In this document: piece after piece, positions 33,316-41,637 of the stretch
Position numbering within the stretch: the stretch's first letter is position 1
Layout of the letters: every line of letters begins with the position of its first letter
Assembly: GCA_963705885.1 (NCBI GenBank)
Contig: OY970120.1
Span: 2,108,001 to 2,172,000 of the forward strand
DNA length: 64,000 nucleotides
Source: MFD01275-c22 sp963705885
GTDB taxonomy: Bacteria; Actinomycetota; Actinomycetes; JACCUZ01
Direction of reading: 5' to 3'
Notes under the pieces: generated by a model
Seen by the model: only the letters and a program-made list of their open reading frames with translations
What the model was told of the DNA's origin: nothing
The model's database searches: none
Program-made: the position numbers and the translations under genes

Positions 33316-34101
33316 ATGAGCGTCATGAAGCGCCTCAAGCTGATCTTCAGTGCGAAGGCGAACAAGGCTCTGGACCGCGCCGAGGACCCGCGCGAGACCC
33401 TCGACTACTCCTACCAGCGACAGCTCGAGATGTTGCAGAAGGTGCGCCGCGGCGTGGCCGACGTGGCCACCTCGCGCAAGCGCCTCGAGCTGCAGGTCCA
33501 GCAGCTGCAGCAGCAGTCGGGCAAGTTCGAGGACCAGAGCCGCAAGGCGCTCGCCGCGGGCCGTGAGGACCTGGCCCGCGAGGCGCTGACCCGACGGTCC
33601 GGGGTCCAGCAGCAGCAGGTCGACCTCGCCACGCAGCACGCCGCGCTGCAGGCCGAGGAGGAGAAGCTGACCCTGGCCTCCCAGCGGCTGCAGGCGAAGG
33701 TCGACGCCTTCCGCACCCGCAAGGAGACGATCAAGGCGACCTACTCGGCGGCGGAGGCCCAGACCAAGATCGGCGAGGCGTTCAGCGGCATCTCCGAGGA
33801 GATGGGCGACGTCGGGCTCGCCGTGCAGCGCGCCGAGGACAAGACCCAGGCCCTGCAGGCGCGAGCCGGGGCGATCGACGAGCTGCTCGCCAGCGGCGCG
33901 CTCGACGACGTGTCGGGCACCGCCAAGGACGACCTGACCGTCGAGCTCGAGCGACTGTCCAGCGAGGGCGACGTCGAGCTCGAGCTGGCCCGGCTCAAGG
34001 GCGAGCTCGGCGCCGGCTCGGCGCCCGAGGCGATCGAGGGCGCGACGCCGCCGGCCGCACAGCCCGCCGCGGCGCCCCAGGCGGAGGAGGACCGGTCGTG
34101 A
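33316..34101 (+). CDS. pspA: PspA/IM30-family envelope-stress protein
   Basis: A 261-residue coiled-coil protein of the ESCRT-III-like PspA/Vipp1 family, which coats stressed membranes. The first amphipathic helix (MKRLKLIFSAKANKALDRAE) and DPRETLDYSYQRQLEMLQ are typical. Long heptad helices run to about residue 215, then an Ala/Pro-rich tail. It heads a four-gene unit with pspAA, htpX and pspAB and overlaps pspAA by 4 bp (GTGA). Confidence 0.93.
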   Translation: MSVMKRLKLIFSAKANKALDRAEDPRETLDYSYQRQLEMLQKVRRGVADVATSRKRLELQVQQLQQQSGKFEDQSRKALAAGREDLAREALTRRSGVQQQQVDLATQHAALQAEEEKLTLASQRLQAKVDAFRTRKETIKATYSAAEAQTKIGEAFSGISEEMGDVGLAVQRAEDKTQALQARAGAIDELLASGALDDVSGTAKDDLTVELERLSSEGDVELELARLKGELGAGSAPEAIEGATPPAAQPAAAPQAEEDRS

Positions 34102-34382
34102 TCGTCCGTGTGATGGGTGAGGGCCAGTTCTCCGTCGACGACGCGCACGCCGACCTGCTCAACGGCCTCGACAGCGGCCTGGAGCGCGCCGTCGAGTCCG
34201 GCGACGAGGACGGCTTCCGTGCGGCGCTCACCGACCTGCTGGCACAGGTCAGGACGCTGGGGGAGCGGCTGCCCGACGACTCGCTGGACCCCTCCGACGC
34301 GCTGCTGCCGGGCGAGGACAGCACCCTCGAGGACGTCCGCGCGCTGCTCTCCGACAGCGCCGAAGGGCTCATCCCCGGCTGA
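34098..34382 (+). CDS. pspAA: PspA-associated protein PspAA
   Basis: A 94-residue protein beginning IVRVMGEGQFSVDD, the start typical of PspAA, followed by helices (LNGLDSGLERAVESGD, FRAALTDLLAQVRTLGE). It is known as a companion of PspA in actinobacteria, archaea and chloroflexi. The GTG start is coupled to the pspA stop. The htpX start lies 1 nt after its stop. Confidence 0.88.
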   Translation: MIVRVMGEGQFSVDDAHADLLNGLDSGLERAVESGDEDGFRAALTDLLAQVRTLGERLPDDSLDPSDALLPGEDSTLEDVRALLSDSAEGLIPG

Positions 34383-34383
34383 C

Positions 34384-35286
34384 ATGGCCCGCACCCGATA
34401 CCTTCCCGACCGCGGCCTCTCGGCCCGGATGGGGCTGACCATGTTCCTGCTCGGCCTGCTGTACGTCGTGCTGATCGGGGTCATCGCGTCCTACACCAAC
34501 CTCGCGCTCGGCCTGGTGATCGCGGCGGGGGCGCTGTTCGCGCAGTGGTACTTCAGCGACCGCATCGCGCTCTACGCGATGCACGGCAGGGTGGTGACCC
34601 CCGAGGAGGCGCCGCAGCTGCACGGCGTCATCGACCGGCTCTGTGCGGTGGCGGACATGCCGAAGCCGACCGTCGCCATCGCCGACACGGACGTGCCGAA
34701 CGCGTTCGCCACCGGCCGTACGCCCAGCCGCGCGGTCGTCTGCGCCACCACCGGTCTGATGCGCCGGCTCGACGAGCGCGAGCTGGAGGGGGTGCTGGCG
34801 CACGAGCTCTCGCACGTGGCGCACCGCGACGTGACGGTGATGACCGTCGCCTCGGTCGTGGGCGTCCTCGCCGGCTTCCTCACCCGCATCGTGATCTTCA
34901 GCGGCATGGGCCGAGGCCGGCGCGACAACAACGGGGCGCCGGCCGTCCTGGTCGTGCTGCTGGTCAGCGCGGTCGTCTACGCGCTGAGCTTCGTGCTGAT
35001 CCGCACCCTCTCGCGCTACCGCGAGCTCTCCGCCGACCGGGCGGCGGCGTTCCTGACCAGCCGGCCCTCCGCCCTGGCCTCCGCCCTGGTGAAGATCAGC
35101 GGCGACATGAGCCGCATCCCCAGCCGCGACCTGCGCGAGGCGGAGCCGTACAACGCCTTCTTCTTCGCACCCGCCATCGCCCCCGGGTTCACGCTGTCGT
35201 CGCTGTTCGCCACCCACCCGCCGCTGCAGCGCCGGCTCGACCAGCTCGGCGACATCTCCGCCGAGCTGGGCCGCCCGGTCACGTGA
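34384..35286 (+). CDS. htpX: Membrane zinc metalloprotease HtpX (M48)
   Basis: 300 residues. Two N-terminal transmembrane helices, the zinc site HELSHVAHRD (HExxH) near residue 140, a second pair of helices, and the third zinc ligand in RYRELSADRAAA. HtpX degrades damaged membrane proteins. Placement between pspAA and pspAB, with 1-22 bp gaps, ties proteolysis to the PspA stress response. Confidence 0.95.
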   Translation: MARTRYLPDRGLSARMGLTMFLLGLLYVVLIGVIASYTNLALGLVIAAGALFAQWYFSDRIALYAMHGRVVTPEEAPQLHGVIDRLCAVADMPKPTVAIADTDVPNAFATGRTPSRAVVCATTGLMRRLDERELEGVLAHELSHVAHRDVTVMTVASVVGVLAGFLTRIVIFSGMGRGRRDNNGAPAVLVVLLVSAVVYALSFVLIRTLSRYRELSADRAAAFLTSRPSALASALVKISGDMSRIPSRDLREAEPYNAFFFAPAIAPGFTLSSLFATHPPLQRRLDQLGDISAELGRPVT

Positions 35287-35308
35287 CCCTCCTCCCGCGG
35301 GCGCGCTA

Positions 35309-35881
35309 GTGGGCTGGCTCGACCGGGTGCTCGGCCGGAGCATCCCTCCCGCGCCCAGCCTGGATGCGCTCTTCGCGCTCCCCGGCGCCGCACTCACGCT
35401 GGAGTCCGCCCTCGGGCTCGCCCCCACCGGCCTCGGCTCGGTCAGCTTCCGGGCCGCGGAGGGAGGTGCGTCGTCGTCGACGGTCGACGACGTCGTGGCG
35501 CTTCTCGACATGGACGGGGCAGGGGCCGCCGTCGAGCGGTCGGTCGACCCCTTCGGCTACACGTGGCTGCTCCTGCGCCGGGACGCCGCGGACGTCGCGG
35601 GCCTCGTCACCGACCTGCACGCCGTCAACGTGACGCTGCAGGACAACGGCTTCGGCCCGTCGCTGCTGTGCTCGCTGGTCGGGTTCGCCGAGCCGTCTGG
35701 TCGCAGCCTGGGCCTGGTCTACCTCTACAAGCGCGGCACCTTCTACCCGTTCGCGCCGACCGGCCGGGAGCAGCGGGACAGCGCGTACGAGCTGCAGGCG
35801 CGCAGTGCGCTCGGTGCCGACCTGCCGGTCGAGGCGGACCTGTCGCGGTGGTTCCCGGTCTGGGGAGCACCCGGGCTCTAG
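35309..35881 (+). CDS. pspAB: PspA-associated protein PspAB
   Basis: A 190-residue soluble protein starting MGWLDRVLGRSIPPAPSLDA, then FGYTWLLLRR, VTDLHAVNVTLQDNGFGP and LVYLYKRGTFYPFAP. This matches the PspAB family that follows PspA, PspAA and HtpX in actinobacteria. Its molecular role is not established. GTG start; no strong ribosome-binding site. Confidence 0.85.
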   Translation: MGWLDRVLGRSIPPAPSLDALFALPGAALTLESALGLAPTGLGSVSFRAAEGGASSSTVDDVVALLDMDGAGAAVERSVDPFGYTWLLLRRDAADVAGLVTDLHAVNVTLQDNGFGPSLLCSLVGFAEPSGRSLGLVYLYKRGTFYPFAPTGREQRDSAYELQARSALGADLPVEADLSRWFPVWGAPGL

Positions 35882-35980
35882 CCGGGCGTGCCGCGGTGCG
35901 GTGCGGCACCCGTCCGCCCACCCCGTCCGCCCACCCGGGGGTGGTGGGGCCACGAGGCGGCCGAGGGCCCGGGTCCCGCC

Positions 35981-37189
35981 TCAGTCCTTGGCCGCCTTGG
36001 CGCTCGGCAGCGCCAGCATCTGGTCGAGCGCGACCCGCGCGAAGCGCGCCGTCTCGGGATCCACCTCGATCCGGTTCACGACCCGGCCCTCGACGAGCGA
36101 CTCGAGCGACCACACGAGGTGGGGCAGGTCGATGCGGTTCATCGTCGAGCAGAAGCAGACGGTGCGGTCGAGGAAGAGCACCTTCTTGTCGGGGTGCGCC
36201 GCCGCGAGCCGCTTCACGAGGTTGAGCTCGGTGCCGACCGCCCAGGCCGAGCCGGCGGGCGCGGCCGCCAGCGTCTGGATGATGACCTCGGTCGAGCCCA
36301 CGTGATCGGCCGCCTGCACGACCTCGTGCTTGCACTCGGGATGCACGAGCACGTTGACGCCGGGGATGCGCTCGCGGACGTCGGCGACCGAGTCCAGGCT
36401 GAACCGGCCGTGCACCGAGCAGTGCCCGCGCCACAGGATCATCCTGGCGTCCCGCAGCTGCCGCTCGGTCAGCCCGCCGCCGGGCTTGTGGGGGTCCCAG
36501 AGCACGCAGTCGTCGAGGCCCATGCCCAGCTGGAGCACGGCCGTGTTGCGGCCGAGATGCTGGTCGGGCAGGAACAGCACCTTCTCGCCCTTGCCGAAGG
36601 CCCACTCCAGGGACGCCTTGGCGTTGGAGGAGGTGCAGATGGTCCCGCCGTGCCGCCCGGTGAACGCCTTGATGTCGGCGGAGGAGTTCATGTACGACAC
36701 CGGCACGACCGAGTCGGCCACCCCGGCGTCGGCCAGCCCGTCCCAGCAGTCCTCGACCTGGCTCAGCGCCGCCATGTCGGCCATCGAGCACCCGGCCGCG
36801 AGATCGGGCAGCACCACCTGCTGGTGGGCGGCGGTGAGGATGTCGGCGGACTCGGCCATGAAGTGCACGCCGCAGAACACGACGTACGGCGACTCCGGCC
36901 GTGCCGCCGCCTGCTCGGCGAGCTTGAACGAGTCGCCGGTCACGTCCGCGAACGCGATGACCTCGTCGCGCTGGTAGTGGTGGCCGAGCACGAAGACCTG
37001 GTCGCCCAGCCGGTCCTTGGCCCTTCGGGCACGCTCGACCAGGTCCGGGTCGCTCGCCGCCGGCAGGTCGCCGGGGCACTCGACCCCGCGCTCGGTGCGC
37101 AGGTCCGGGTCGCCGCGGCCCAGGAGGAGCAGGGCGAGGGGGGTCGGCTCGACGCCCTCGGGGAGGTCGAGCCCGGCTGGGGAGGTCAC
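35981..37189 (-). CDS. nadA: Quinolinate synthase
   Basis: A [4Fe-4S] enzyme that condenses iminoaspartate with DHAP to quinolinate for NAD synthesis. 402 residues. Conserved cysteine-containing motifs: VFCGVHFMAES, HPECKHEV and RTVCFCSTMNRIDL; also LGHHYQRDEV and SYMNSSADIKA. The GTG at 37189 has AGGA upstream; the frame stays open far beyond it, but that DNA belongs to the divergent glycerate kinase. No nadB or nadC is adjacent in this window. Confidence 0.96.
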   Translation of the reverse strand: MTSPAGLDLPEGVEPTPLALLLLGRGDPDLRTERGVECPGDLPAASDPDLVERARRAKDRLGDQVFVLGHHYQRDEVIAFADVTGDSFKLAEQAAARPESPYVVFCGVHFMAESADILTAAHQQVVLPDLAAGCSMADMAALSQVEDCWDGLADAGVADSVVPVSYMNSSADIKAFTGRHGGTICTSSNAKASLEWAFGKGEKVLFLPDQHLGRNTAVLQLGMGLDDCVLWDPHKPGGGLTERQLRDARMILWRGHCSVHGRFSLDSVADVRERIPGVNVLVHPECKHEVVQAADHVGSTEVIIQTLAAAPAGSAWAVGTELNLVKRLAAAHPDKKVLFLDRTVCFCSTMNRIDLPHLVWSLESLVEGRVVNRIEVDPETARFARVALDQMLALPSAKAAKD

Positions 37190-37288
37190 ACCGGCAATCC
37201 TGCCACGCACCGGTCGCCCGCCTCCTGCCGAGACGCGGCGCCGCGTCCGGAGGAGCTGCCGTCGTGGACCGGTCGCCGCTGACGCGTC

Positions 37289-38329
37289 ATGATCCCGGGT
37301 GTGAGGATCCTGCTGGCCCCGGACCGGTTCGCCGGGAGCCTGACGGCGGGGGAGGCCGCCGAGTCCATCGCCGAGGGCTGGCGGCGCAGCGCGCGCTACG
37401 ACGTCGTCGACCAGCTGCCGCTCTCGGACGGAGGGCCCGGGTTCCTCGACGTGCTGCAGGAGCACCTGGGCGGCGAGATCGCGGTGGTCACCGTGCACGG
37501 GCCTCTTGGCGACCCGGTGCCGGCCAGGGTGCTGGTCGAGGGCCGCACCGCGTACGTCGAGGCCGCGGAGGCGGTCGGCCTGCACCTGCTCGAGCCTTCG
37601 AAGCGCGACGCGGCGTCGTCGTCGACCGAGGGGGTGGGGGAGCTCGTCGCGGCCGCGGTCGACACGGGGGTCTCGCGCGTGGTGGTGGGCGTCGGAGGCA
37701 CCGCCACCACCGACGGTGGGCAGGGTCTGGTCGCGGCCCTCGACGGGCTGGACGCGGCGCGGGAGCGGGTCTCGGGGGTCGAGCTCGTCGCGGCGACCGC
37801 CACCGACGCGCCGCTGATGGGCCACTCGGGCGCGGCGCACGGCTTCGCCGAGGGCAAGGGCGCGGACCGGGCGACGCGGGAGGCGCTGGAGACCGCGCTG
37901 CGCGAGTGGGCCACGAGCACCGACGGCGGGCTCGCGGTGCGACCGGGCGCCGGTGCGGGCGGCGGGGTCGGGTTCGCGCTGTTCCTGCTCGGGGCCACCC
38001 GGGTGAACGGCACCGAGCTGGTGACCCGGGTCGCGCGCCTCGCCGACCGGGTGCGGGTCGCCGACCTGGCGCTGACCGGCCAGTCGGTCTTCGACTGGGA
38101 GGCCCTGCGCGGCCGGGTCGTGACCGCCGTCGCCCGGGCGGCCCAGGAGGCCGGGAGACCGACCGTGGTGCTCGCCGAGCGGGTCGAGGTGGGCCGGCGC
38201 GAGCTGTCCAGCACGGGCATCGACGCGGCGTACGCGCTCGACGAGCCCGGCGCGAGTGACGAGGGCCACACCCCGGGGGACCGGCTGGCCGGCCTGGCCC
38301 AGCGCGTTGCCCGCACATGGTCGCGCTGA
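37289..38329 (+). CDS. Glycerate kinase
   Basis: 346 residues of the GckA/GarK (glycerate kinase type 1) family, which phosphorylates glycerate to 2- or 3-phosphoglycerate. Motifs: LLAPDRFAGSLTAGEAAESI, LPLSDGGPGFLDVL, VGVGGTATTDGG and GAGAGGGVGFALFLLG. It is divergent from nadA with 99 bp between. An in-frame GTG four codons inside is an alternative start. Confidence 0.92.
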   Translation: MIPGVRILLAPDRFAGSLTAGEAAESIAEGWRRSARYDVVDQLPLSDGGPGFLDVLQEHLGGEIAVVTVHGPLGDPVPARVLVEGRTAYVEAAEAVGLHLLEPSKRDAASSSTEGVGELVAAAVDTGVSRVVVGVGGTATTDGGQGLVAALDGLDAARERVSGVELVAATATDAPLMGHSGAAHGFAEGKGADRATREALETALREWATSTDGGLAVRPGAGAGGGVGFALFLLGATRVNGTELVTRVARLADRVRVADLALTGQSVFDWEALRGRVVTAVARAAQEAGRPTVVLAERVEVGRRELSSTGIDAAYALDEPGASDEGHTPGDRLAGLAQRVARTWSR

Positions 38330-38428
38330 CCGCCCGTTCCTGTGTCACCATGGTGGGGAATGACCAGCGGGCGCCCCCGGTTGGCGCTGAAAGGTCAGTC
38401 GTCCTACCCACGCACCTGGAGCCAGTAG

Positions 38429-38782
38429 ATGACCGTTCAGGACCAGACCACCGAGCAGCAGGGGATCGTCCTCACCGACACTGCCTCGCAGAAGGTCAAG
38501 ACCCTGCTCGAGCAGGAGGGTCGCGACGACCTCCAGCTGCGGGTCGCCGTCCAGCCCGGTGGCTGCAGCGGCCTGCGCTACCAGCTGTTCTTCGACGAGC
38601 GCGCCCTCGACGGCGACGTCACCACGGACTTCGGGGGCGTCGGCGTGGTCGTCGACCGCATGAGCGCCCCCTACCTCGGCGGCGCGACGATCGACTTCGT
38701 CGACACCATCGAGAAGCAGGGGTTCACGATCGACAACCCCAACGCCGGCGGGTCCTGCGCCTGCGGAGACTCGTTCCACTGA
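38429..38782 (+). CDS. erpA: A-type iron-sulfur carrier (ErpA/HesB family)
   Basis: A 117-residue Fe-S cluster carrier. The three conserved cysteines are present: one in GGCSGLRYQL and two in the C-terminal CACGDSF. Likely recipients include NadA and LipA in this window, as well as respiratory proteins. ATG with GGAGCC upstream. Single-gene unit; the symbol is by family. Confidence 0.92.
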   Translation: MTVQDQTTEQQGIVLTDTASQKVKTLLEQEGRDDLQLRVAVQPGGCSGLRYQLFFDERALDGDVTTDFGGVGVVVDRMSAPYLGGATIDFVDTIEKQGFTIDNPNAGGSCACGDSFH

Positions 38783-38844
38783 CGCGCACCGCACCGACCA
38801 CCTGACCGCCCGCGTGCCGCCCCACCAGGGGTGGCGCCGGGCGG

Positions 38845-39339
38845 TCAGCGCGTGGGGGCCAGCAGCGTCTGGCCGGTGACCCCGTCCACGACCCGACGGG
38901 TGCCGAGCGGCTGCTCCAAGGGCACGCTGCGGTCGTACTCCTGGGCCAGCTCGATGCACGCGCCGTCGACGGTGCGCTTCTCGGTGCGCGACAGCGTCAC
39001 CGTGCGCCGCGTCTCCTCGGCGAGCACCGTGTAGCGGAAGCAGTCGTCCACGCCGCCCCAGAACCGCACCTGCAGGGCGAGGTCGTCGCGCGTGCGGGTC
39101 ACGGACGTGAACTGCGACATCGGCGCGTCGGGACCGGTCACGGTGCCGGGCTCGGCCGACGGGCTCGCGGGTGGTGCCGCCGTGCCGGTCGAGCCCGGCG
39201 CGCTGCCGCCCGCGCCGGGTGCGGTGCCGGCCGGTGCCTCACCGGAGGGGTCGGCCAGGGCCATGACGCCGAGCACGACGGCGAGGACCACGAGCGCGAC
39301 GAGGATCGGCGCGACGACGAGTCGGAGCATGCCGGTCAT
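38845..39339 (-). CDS. Single-pass exported hypothetical protein
   Basis: 164 residues: one N-terminal helix (LRLVVAPILVALVVLAVVLGVMALA), a Gly/Ala/Pro/Ser linker, and a 90-residue extracytoplasmic domain with two cysteines (DDCFRYTVLAEETRRT, DGACIELAQEYD) that may form a disulfide. I do not recognise the family. It is convergent with erpA. Confidence 0.75.
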   Translation of the reverse strand: MTGMLRLVVAPILVALVVLAVVLGVMALADPSGEAPAGTAPGAGGSAPGSTGTAAPPASPSAEPGTVTGPDAPMSQFTSVTRTRDDLALQVRFWGGVDDCFRYTVLAEETRRTVTLSRTEKRTVDGACIELAQEYDRSVPLEQPLGTRRVVDGVTGQTLLAPTR

Positions 39340-39375
39340 GAGGGTGGGACGCGGCGGGCCGCGCAGCGGTTCCCG

Positions 39376-39564
39376 TCAGTCGCCGTAGGTCCCCAGGTCG
39401 GCGACCATCGCGACGGCCTGCGCGGGGATCGACACGAGGCGGCGTCGCCCGGCGGGCACCTCGGCGAGGTGCCGGCTCACCTCGGCGCAGTCGGCCACCA
39501 GGGCGTCGAGGGTCCCGGCGTCGGCCTCGGCGACGAGCTCGGGGTGCGGGTCCAGGACGGTCAC
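39376..39564 (-). CDS. Small hypothetical protein
   Basis: 62 residues, including HPELVAEADAGTLDALVADC and RRRLVSIPAQAVAMVADLG. The GTG at 39564 lies exactly 6 nt after TACCGT, the leaderless arrangement common here, which is the main support for this start. It is divergent from the PfkB kinase. No function is visible. Confidence 0.6.
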   Translation of the reverse strand: MTVLDPHPELVAEADAGTLDALVADCAEVSRHLAEVPAGRRRLVSIPAQAVAMVADLGTYGD

Positions 39565-39602
39565 GCGCCCACGGTATGGCGCGATCCGGGTCAGGGGAAC
39601 GC

Positions 39603-39616
39603 CTACCGATCGGTAG
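39603..39616. promoter_or_regulatory. Perfect 14-bp palindrome upstream of the PfkB kinase
   Basis: CTACCGATCGGTAG lies in the 96-bp gap between two divergent genes. Its right end overlaps a TAGTGT -10-like box (39614-39619), about 41 bp before the ATG. The form resembles operators of TetR-type repressors (TACCGnnCGGTA). No tetR gene is in the window. Confidence 0.6.
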
Positions 39617-39660
39617 TGTTCCGTGTCGTCACCTGTCCTCCACGGAAGAGAACTCCTTCG

Positions 39661-40647
39661 ATGCGCATCGCCGTCACCGGCTCGATCGCCACCGACCACC
39701 TGATGACGTTCGAGGGGAAGTTCACCGACTCCCTGGTCGTCGACCAGCTGGACAAGATCTCGCTGTCCTTCCTCGTCGAGGACCTCGAGATGCGCCGTGG
39801 GGGCATCGCCGCGAACATCGCCTTCGGCATGGGCTGCCTGGGGCTGGACCCCGTCCTCGTCGGGGCGGTCGGCCAGGACTTCGCCGACTACAGGTCGTGG
39901 CTCGAGCGGCACCGGGTGGACACCGACTCGGTGCACGTGTCCGAGCTGCGGCACACCGCACGCTTCGTGTGCACCACCGACAGCGACCACGCGCAGATCG
40001 CCTCCTTCTACGCCGGCGCGATGAGCGAGGCGCGCGAGATCGAGCTCGCCCCCATCGCCGAGCGTCTCGGGGGGCTCGACCTGGTCGTGATCAGCGCCAA
40101 CGACCCCGAGGCGATGCTGCGCCACACCGACGAGTGCCGCACCCGTGGCTACCCGTTCCTCGCCGACCCGAGCCAGCAGGTCGCGTGGATGGACGGCGCC
40201 GGCATCCGCCAGCTCCTCGACGGTGCGGCCTACCTGTTCACCAACGAGTACGAGGCCGCGCTGGCCGAGCAGAAGACCGGGTGGACCTCCGAGGAGATCC
40301 TCGACCGCGTCGGCACCCGGGTCACCACGCTGGGCTCCAAGGGCGTGCGCGTCGACCGCAAGGGCGAGCCGTCGATCCAGGTCGGGTGCGCGCCCGAGGA
40401 CCGGAAGGCCGACCCCACCGGGGTCGGTGACGCGTTCCGCGCCGGGTTCCTGTCGGCGCTGTCCTGGGGGCTGGGCGAGGAGCGGGCCTGCCAGGTCGGG
40501 AGCCTGCTCGCGACCTACGTCATCGAGACCGTGGGCACCCAGGAGTACGAGCTCGGGCAGGCCCGCTTCCTCGACCGTCTCGGGGCGGCCTACGGCGAGG
40601 AAGCGGTCACCGAGGTGGCGCCGCACCTGCGCTGCCCGCGGCCCTGA
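39661..40647 (+). CDS. PfkB-family carbohydrate/nucleoside kinase
   Basis: 328 residues of the ribokinase fold. N-terminal VTGSIATDHLMTFEG, the substrate and lid region EMRRGGIAANIAFGMGCLG, and the C-terminal catalytic DPTGVGDAFRAGFLS with the Asp base. The sequence is closer to adenosine-kinase-like PfkB proteins than to fructokinases, but the substrate is not settled. ATG with GGAAGAG upstream, behind the palindrome at 39603-39616. Confidence 0.9.
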   Translation: MRIAVTGSIATDHLMTFEGKFTDSLVVDQLDKISLSFLVEDLEMRRGGIAANIAFGMGCLGLDPVLVGAVGQDFADYRSWLERHRVDTDSVHVSELRHTARFVCTTDSDHAQIASFYAGAMSEAREIELAPIAERLGGLDLVVISANDPEAMLRHTDECRTRGYPFLADPSQQVAWMDGAGIRQLLDGAAYLFTNEYEAALAEQKTGWTSEEILDRVGTRVTTLGSKGVRVDRKGEPSIQVGCAPEDRKADPTGVGDAFRAGFLSALSWGLGEERACQVGSLLATYVIETVGTQEYELGQARFLDRLGAAYGEEAVTEVAPHLRCPRP

Positions 40648-40662
40648 GCGTCCCCCGCGTCC

Positions 40663-41346
40663 GTGCCCCCGGTCGAGCCGGCGCCGTCGCGCTACGTCTT
40701 CGACCTGTCGAAGGCCCCGCCCGGTGAGGACTTCCTCGGCACCGGCGCCGACCTCGAGCCGGCGACCGTCCTGTCGGCCTACCGTGCCGGCGCGTTCCCG
40801 ATGCCGGTCACGCGGCGTGGCGCGATGGGGTGGTGGTCGCCCGACCCGCGTGGCGTGATCCCGCTCGACGGCCTGCGGGTCAGCCGGTCGCTGCGCGCGT
40901 CGGTGCGGCGGTTCGAGGTGCGCGTCGACACGGCGTACGACGAGGTGGTCCGCGGCTGCGCCGACCCCCGGCGGCCGGGCGGCTGGATCCGGCGGGACGT
41001 GGTGGCGGCCTACCGGCGGCTGCACGACCTCGGCTGGGCGCACAGCGTCGAGACCTGGTCCGTCGGCCCGGACGGCCGCGATCGCCTCGCGGGCGGCCTC
41101 TACGGTCTCGCCGTCGGGGGCCTGTTCGCCGGGGAGTCGATGTTCCACCGCGAGCGGGACGCGTCGAAGGTCGCGCTGCTGGCGCTGGTCGACATGCTGC
41201 GCGCCGCCGGCGGGGAGGGACGGCTGCTCGACGTCCAGTGGGCGACCGAGCACCTGGTCAGCCTCGGGGCCGTCGAGGTCCCACGGCCCGCGTACCTCCG
41301 CCTGCTCGCCCGCGCCCTCCCGCTCCCCACCCCCTTCCCTCGGTGA
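40663..41346 (+). CDS. aat: Leucyl/phenylalanyl-tRNA-protein transferase
   Basis: Adds Leu or Phe to N-terminal Arg/Lys of proteins as an N-degron mark. 227 residues, family-length. Motifs: AYRAGAFPMP, MGWWSPDPRGVIPLD, GWAHSVETW, GGLYGLAVGGLFAGESMFH and VQWATEHLVSLGA. GTG start 15 bp after the PfkB gene. The stop codon lies inside the inverted repeat at 41341-41386, so the last residues (PTPFPR) border that element. Confidence 0.94.
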   Translation: MPPVEPAPSRYVFDLSKAPPGEDFLGTGADLEPATVLSAYRAGAFPMPVTRRGAMGWWSPDPRGVIPLDGLRVSRSLRASVRRFEVRVDTAYDEVVRGCADPRRPGGWIRRDVVAAYRRLHDLGWAHSVETWSVGPDGRDRLAGGLYGLAVGGLFAGESMFHRERDASKVALLALVDMLRAAGGEGRLLDVQWATEHLVSLGAVEVPRPAYLRLLARALPLPTPFPR

Positions 41347-41386
41347 TCATGCACGAGTGGTTGCAGCCACTCGTGCATGATCACCG
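41341..41386. repeat. Inverted repeat with 20-bp perfect stem (dispersed element)
   Basis: Arms 41341-41360 (CGGTGATCATGCACGAGTGG) and 41367-41386 are perfect reverse complements around a 6-nt loop. The left arm plus loop is 23/24 identical to the reverse complement of the two copies at 59669 and 59741. It includes the aat stop codon and lies between convergent aat and tusA, so it could also end both transcripts. Confidence 0.9.
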
Positions 41387-41400
41387 CGGGAAGCGTGCAC

Positions 41401-41637
41401 TCAGTGGTCGCGGCGGACGTGGAACGCGGTCGGGGTCGCCTGGCCGAGGTAGGTGTGGCCGCGCATCTCGCACCAGGCGGGGACGTCGAGCCGGGCCGCC
41501 TCGTCGTCGGCCAGCACGGCGACCACGGCTCCGACCGGCACCGCGGAGATTCGCCGCGCCAGCTCGATGACCGGCTGCGGGCAGCGCAGGCCGAGCGCGT
41601 CCACGGTCAGCGCGACCTCGGCGACGGGGTCGGTCAC
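41401..41637 (-). CDS. TusA-family sulfur carrier
   Basis: A 78-residue protein of the TusA/SirA family. It has the persulfide-accepting Cys in LDALGLRCPQPVIELARR and a C-terminal half VLADDEAARLDVPAWCEMRGH. It passes sulfur from a cysteine desulfurase to acceptors. The GTG overlaps the desulfurase stop by 4 bp, which makes the desulfurase its likely donor. Confidence 0.9.
   Translation of the reverse strand: MTDPVAEVALTVDALGLRCPQPVIELARRISAVPVGAVVAVLADDEAARLDVPAWCEMRGHTYLGQATPTAFHVRRDH

Noticed and set aside
37190..38269. N-terminal extension of nadA
   Set aside because: The frame is open for another 360 codons, but the DNA codes for the divergent glycerate kinase, and the NadA family begins near the GTG at 37189.
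38341..38428. Upstream start for erpA at the ATG near 38350
   Set aside because: It is out of frame with the A-type carrier, and the ATG at 38429 has a GGAGCC site and gives the family-length protein.
41341..41386. Insertion-sequence terminal repeat
   Set aside because: No transposase or target-site duplication nearby; the arms face each other across a 6-nt loop, which fits a REP-like element better.
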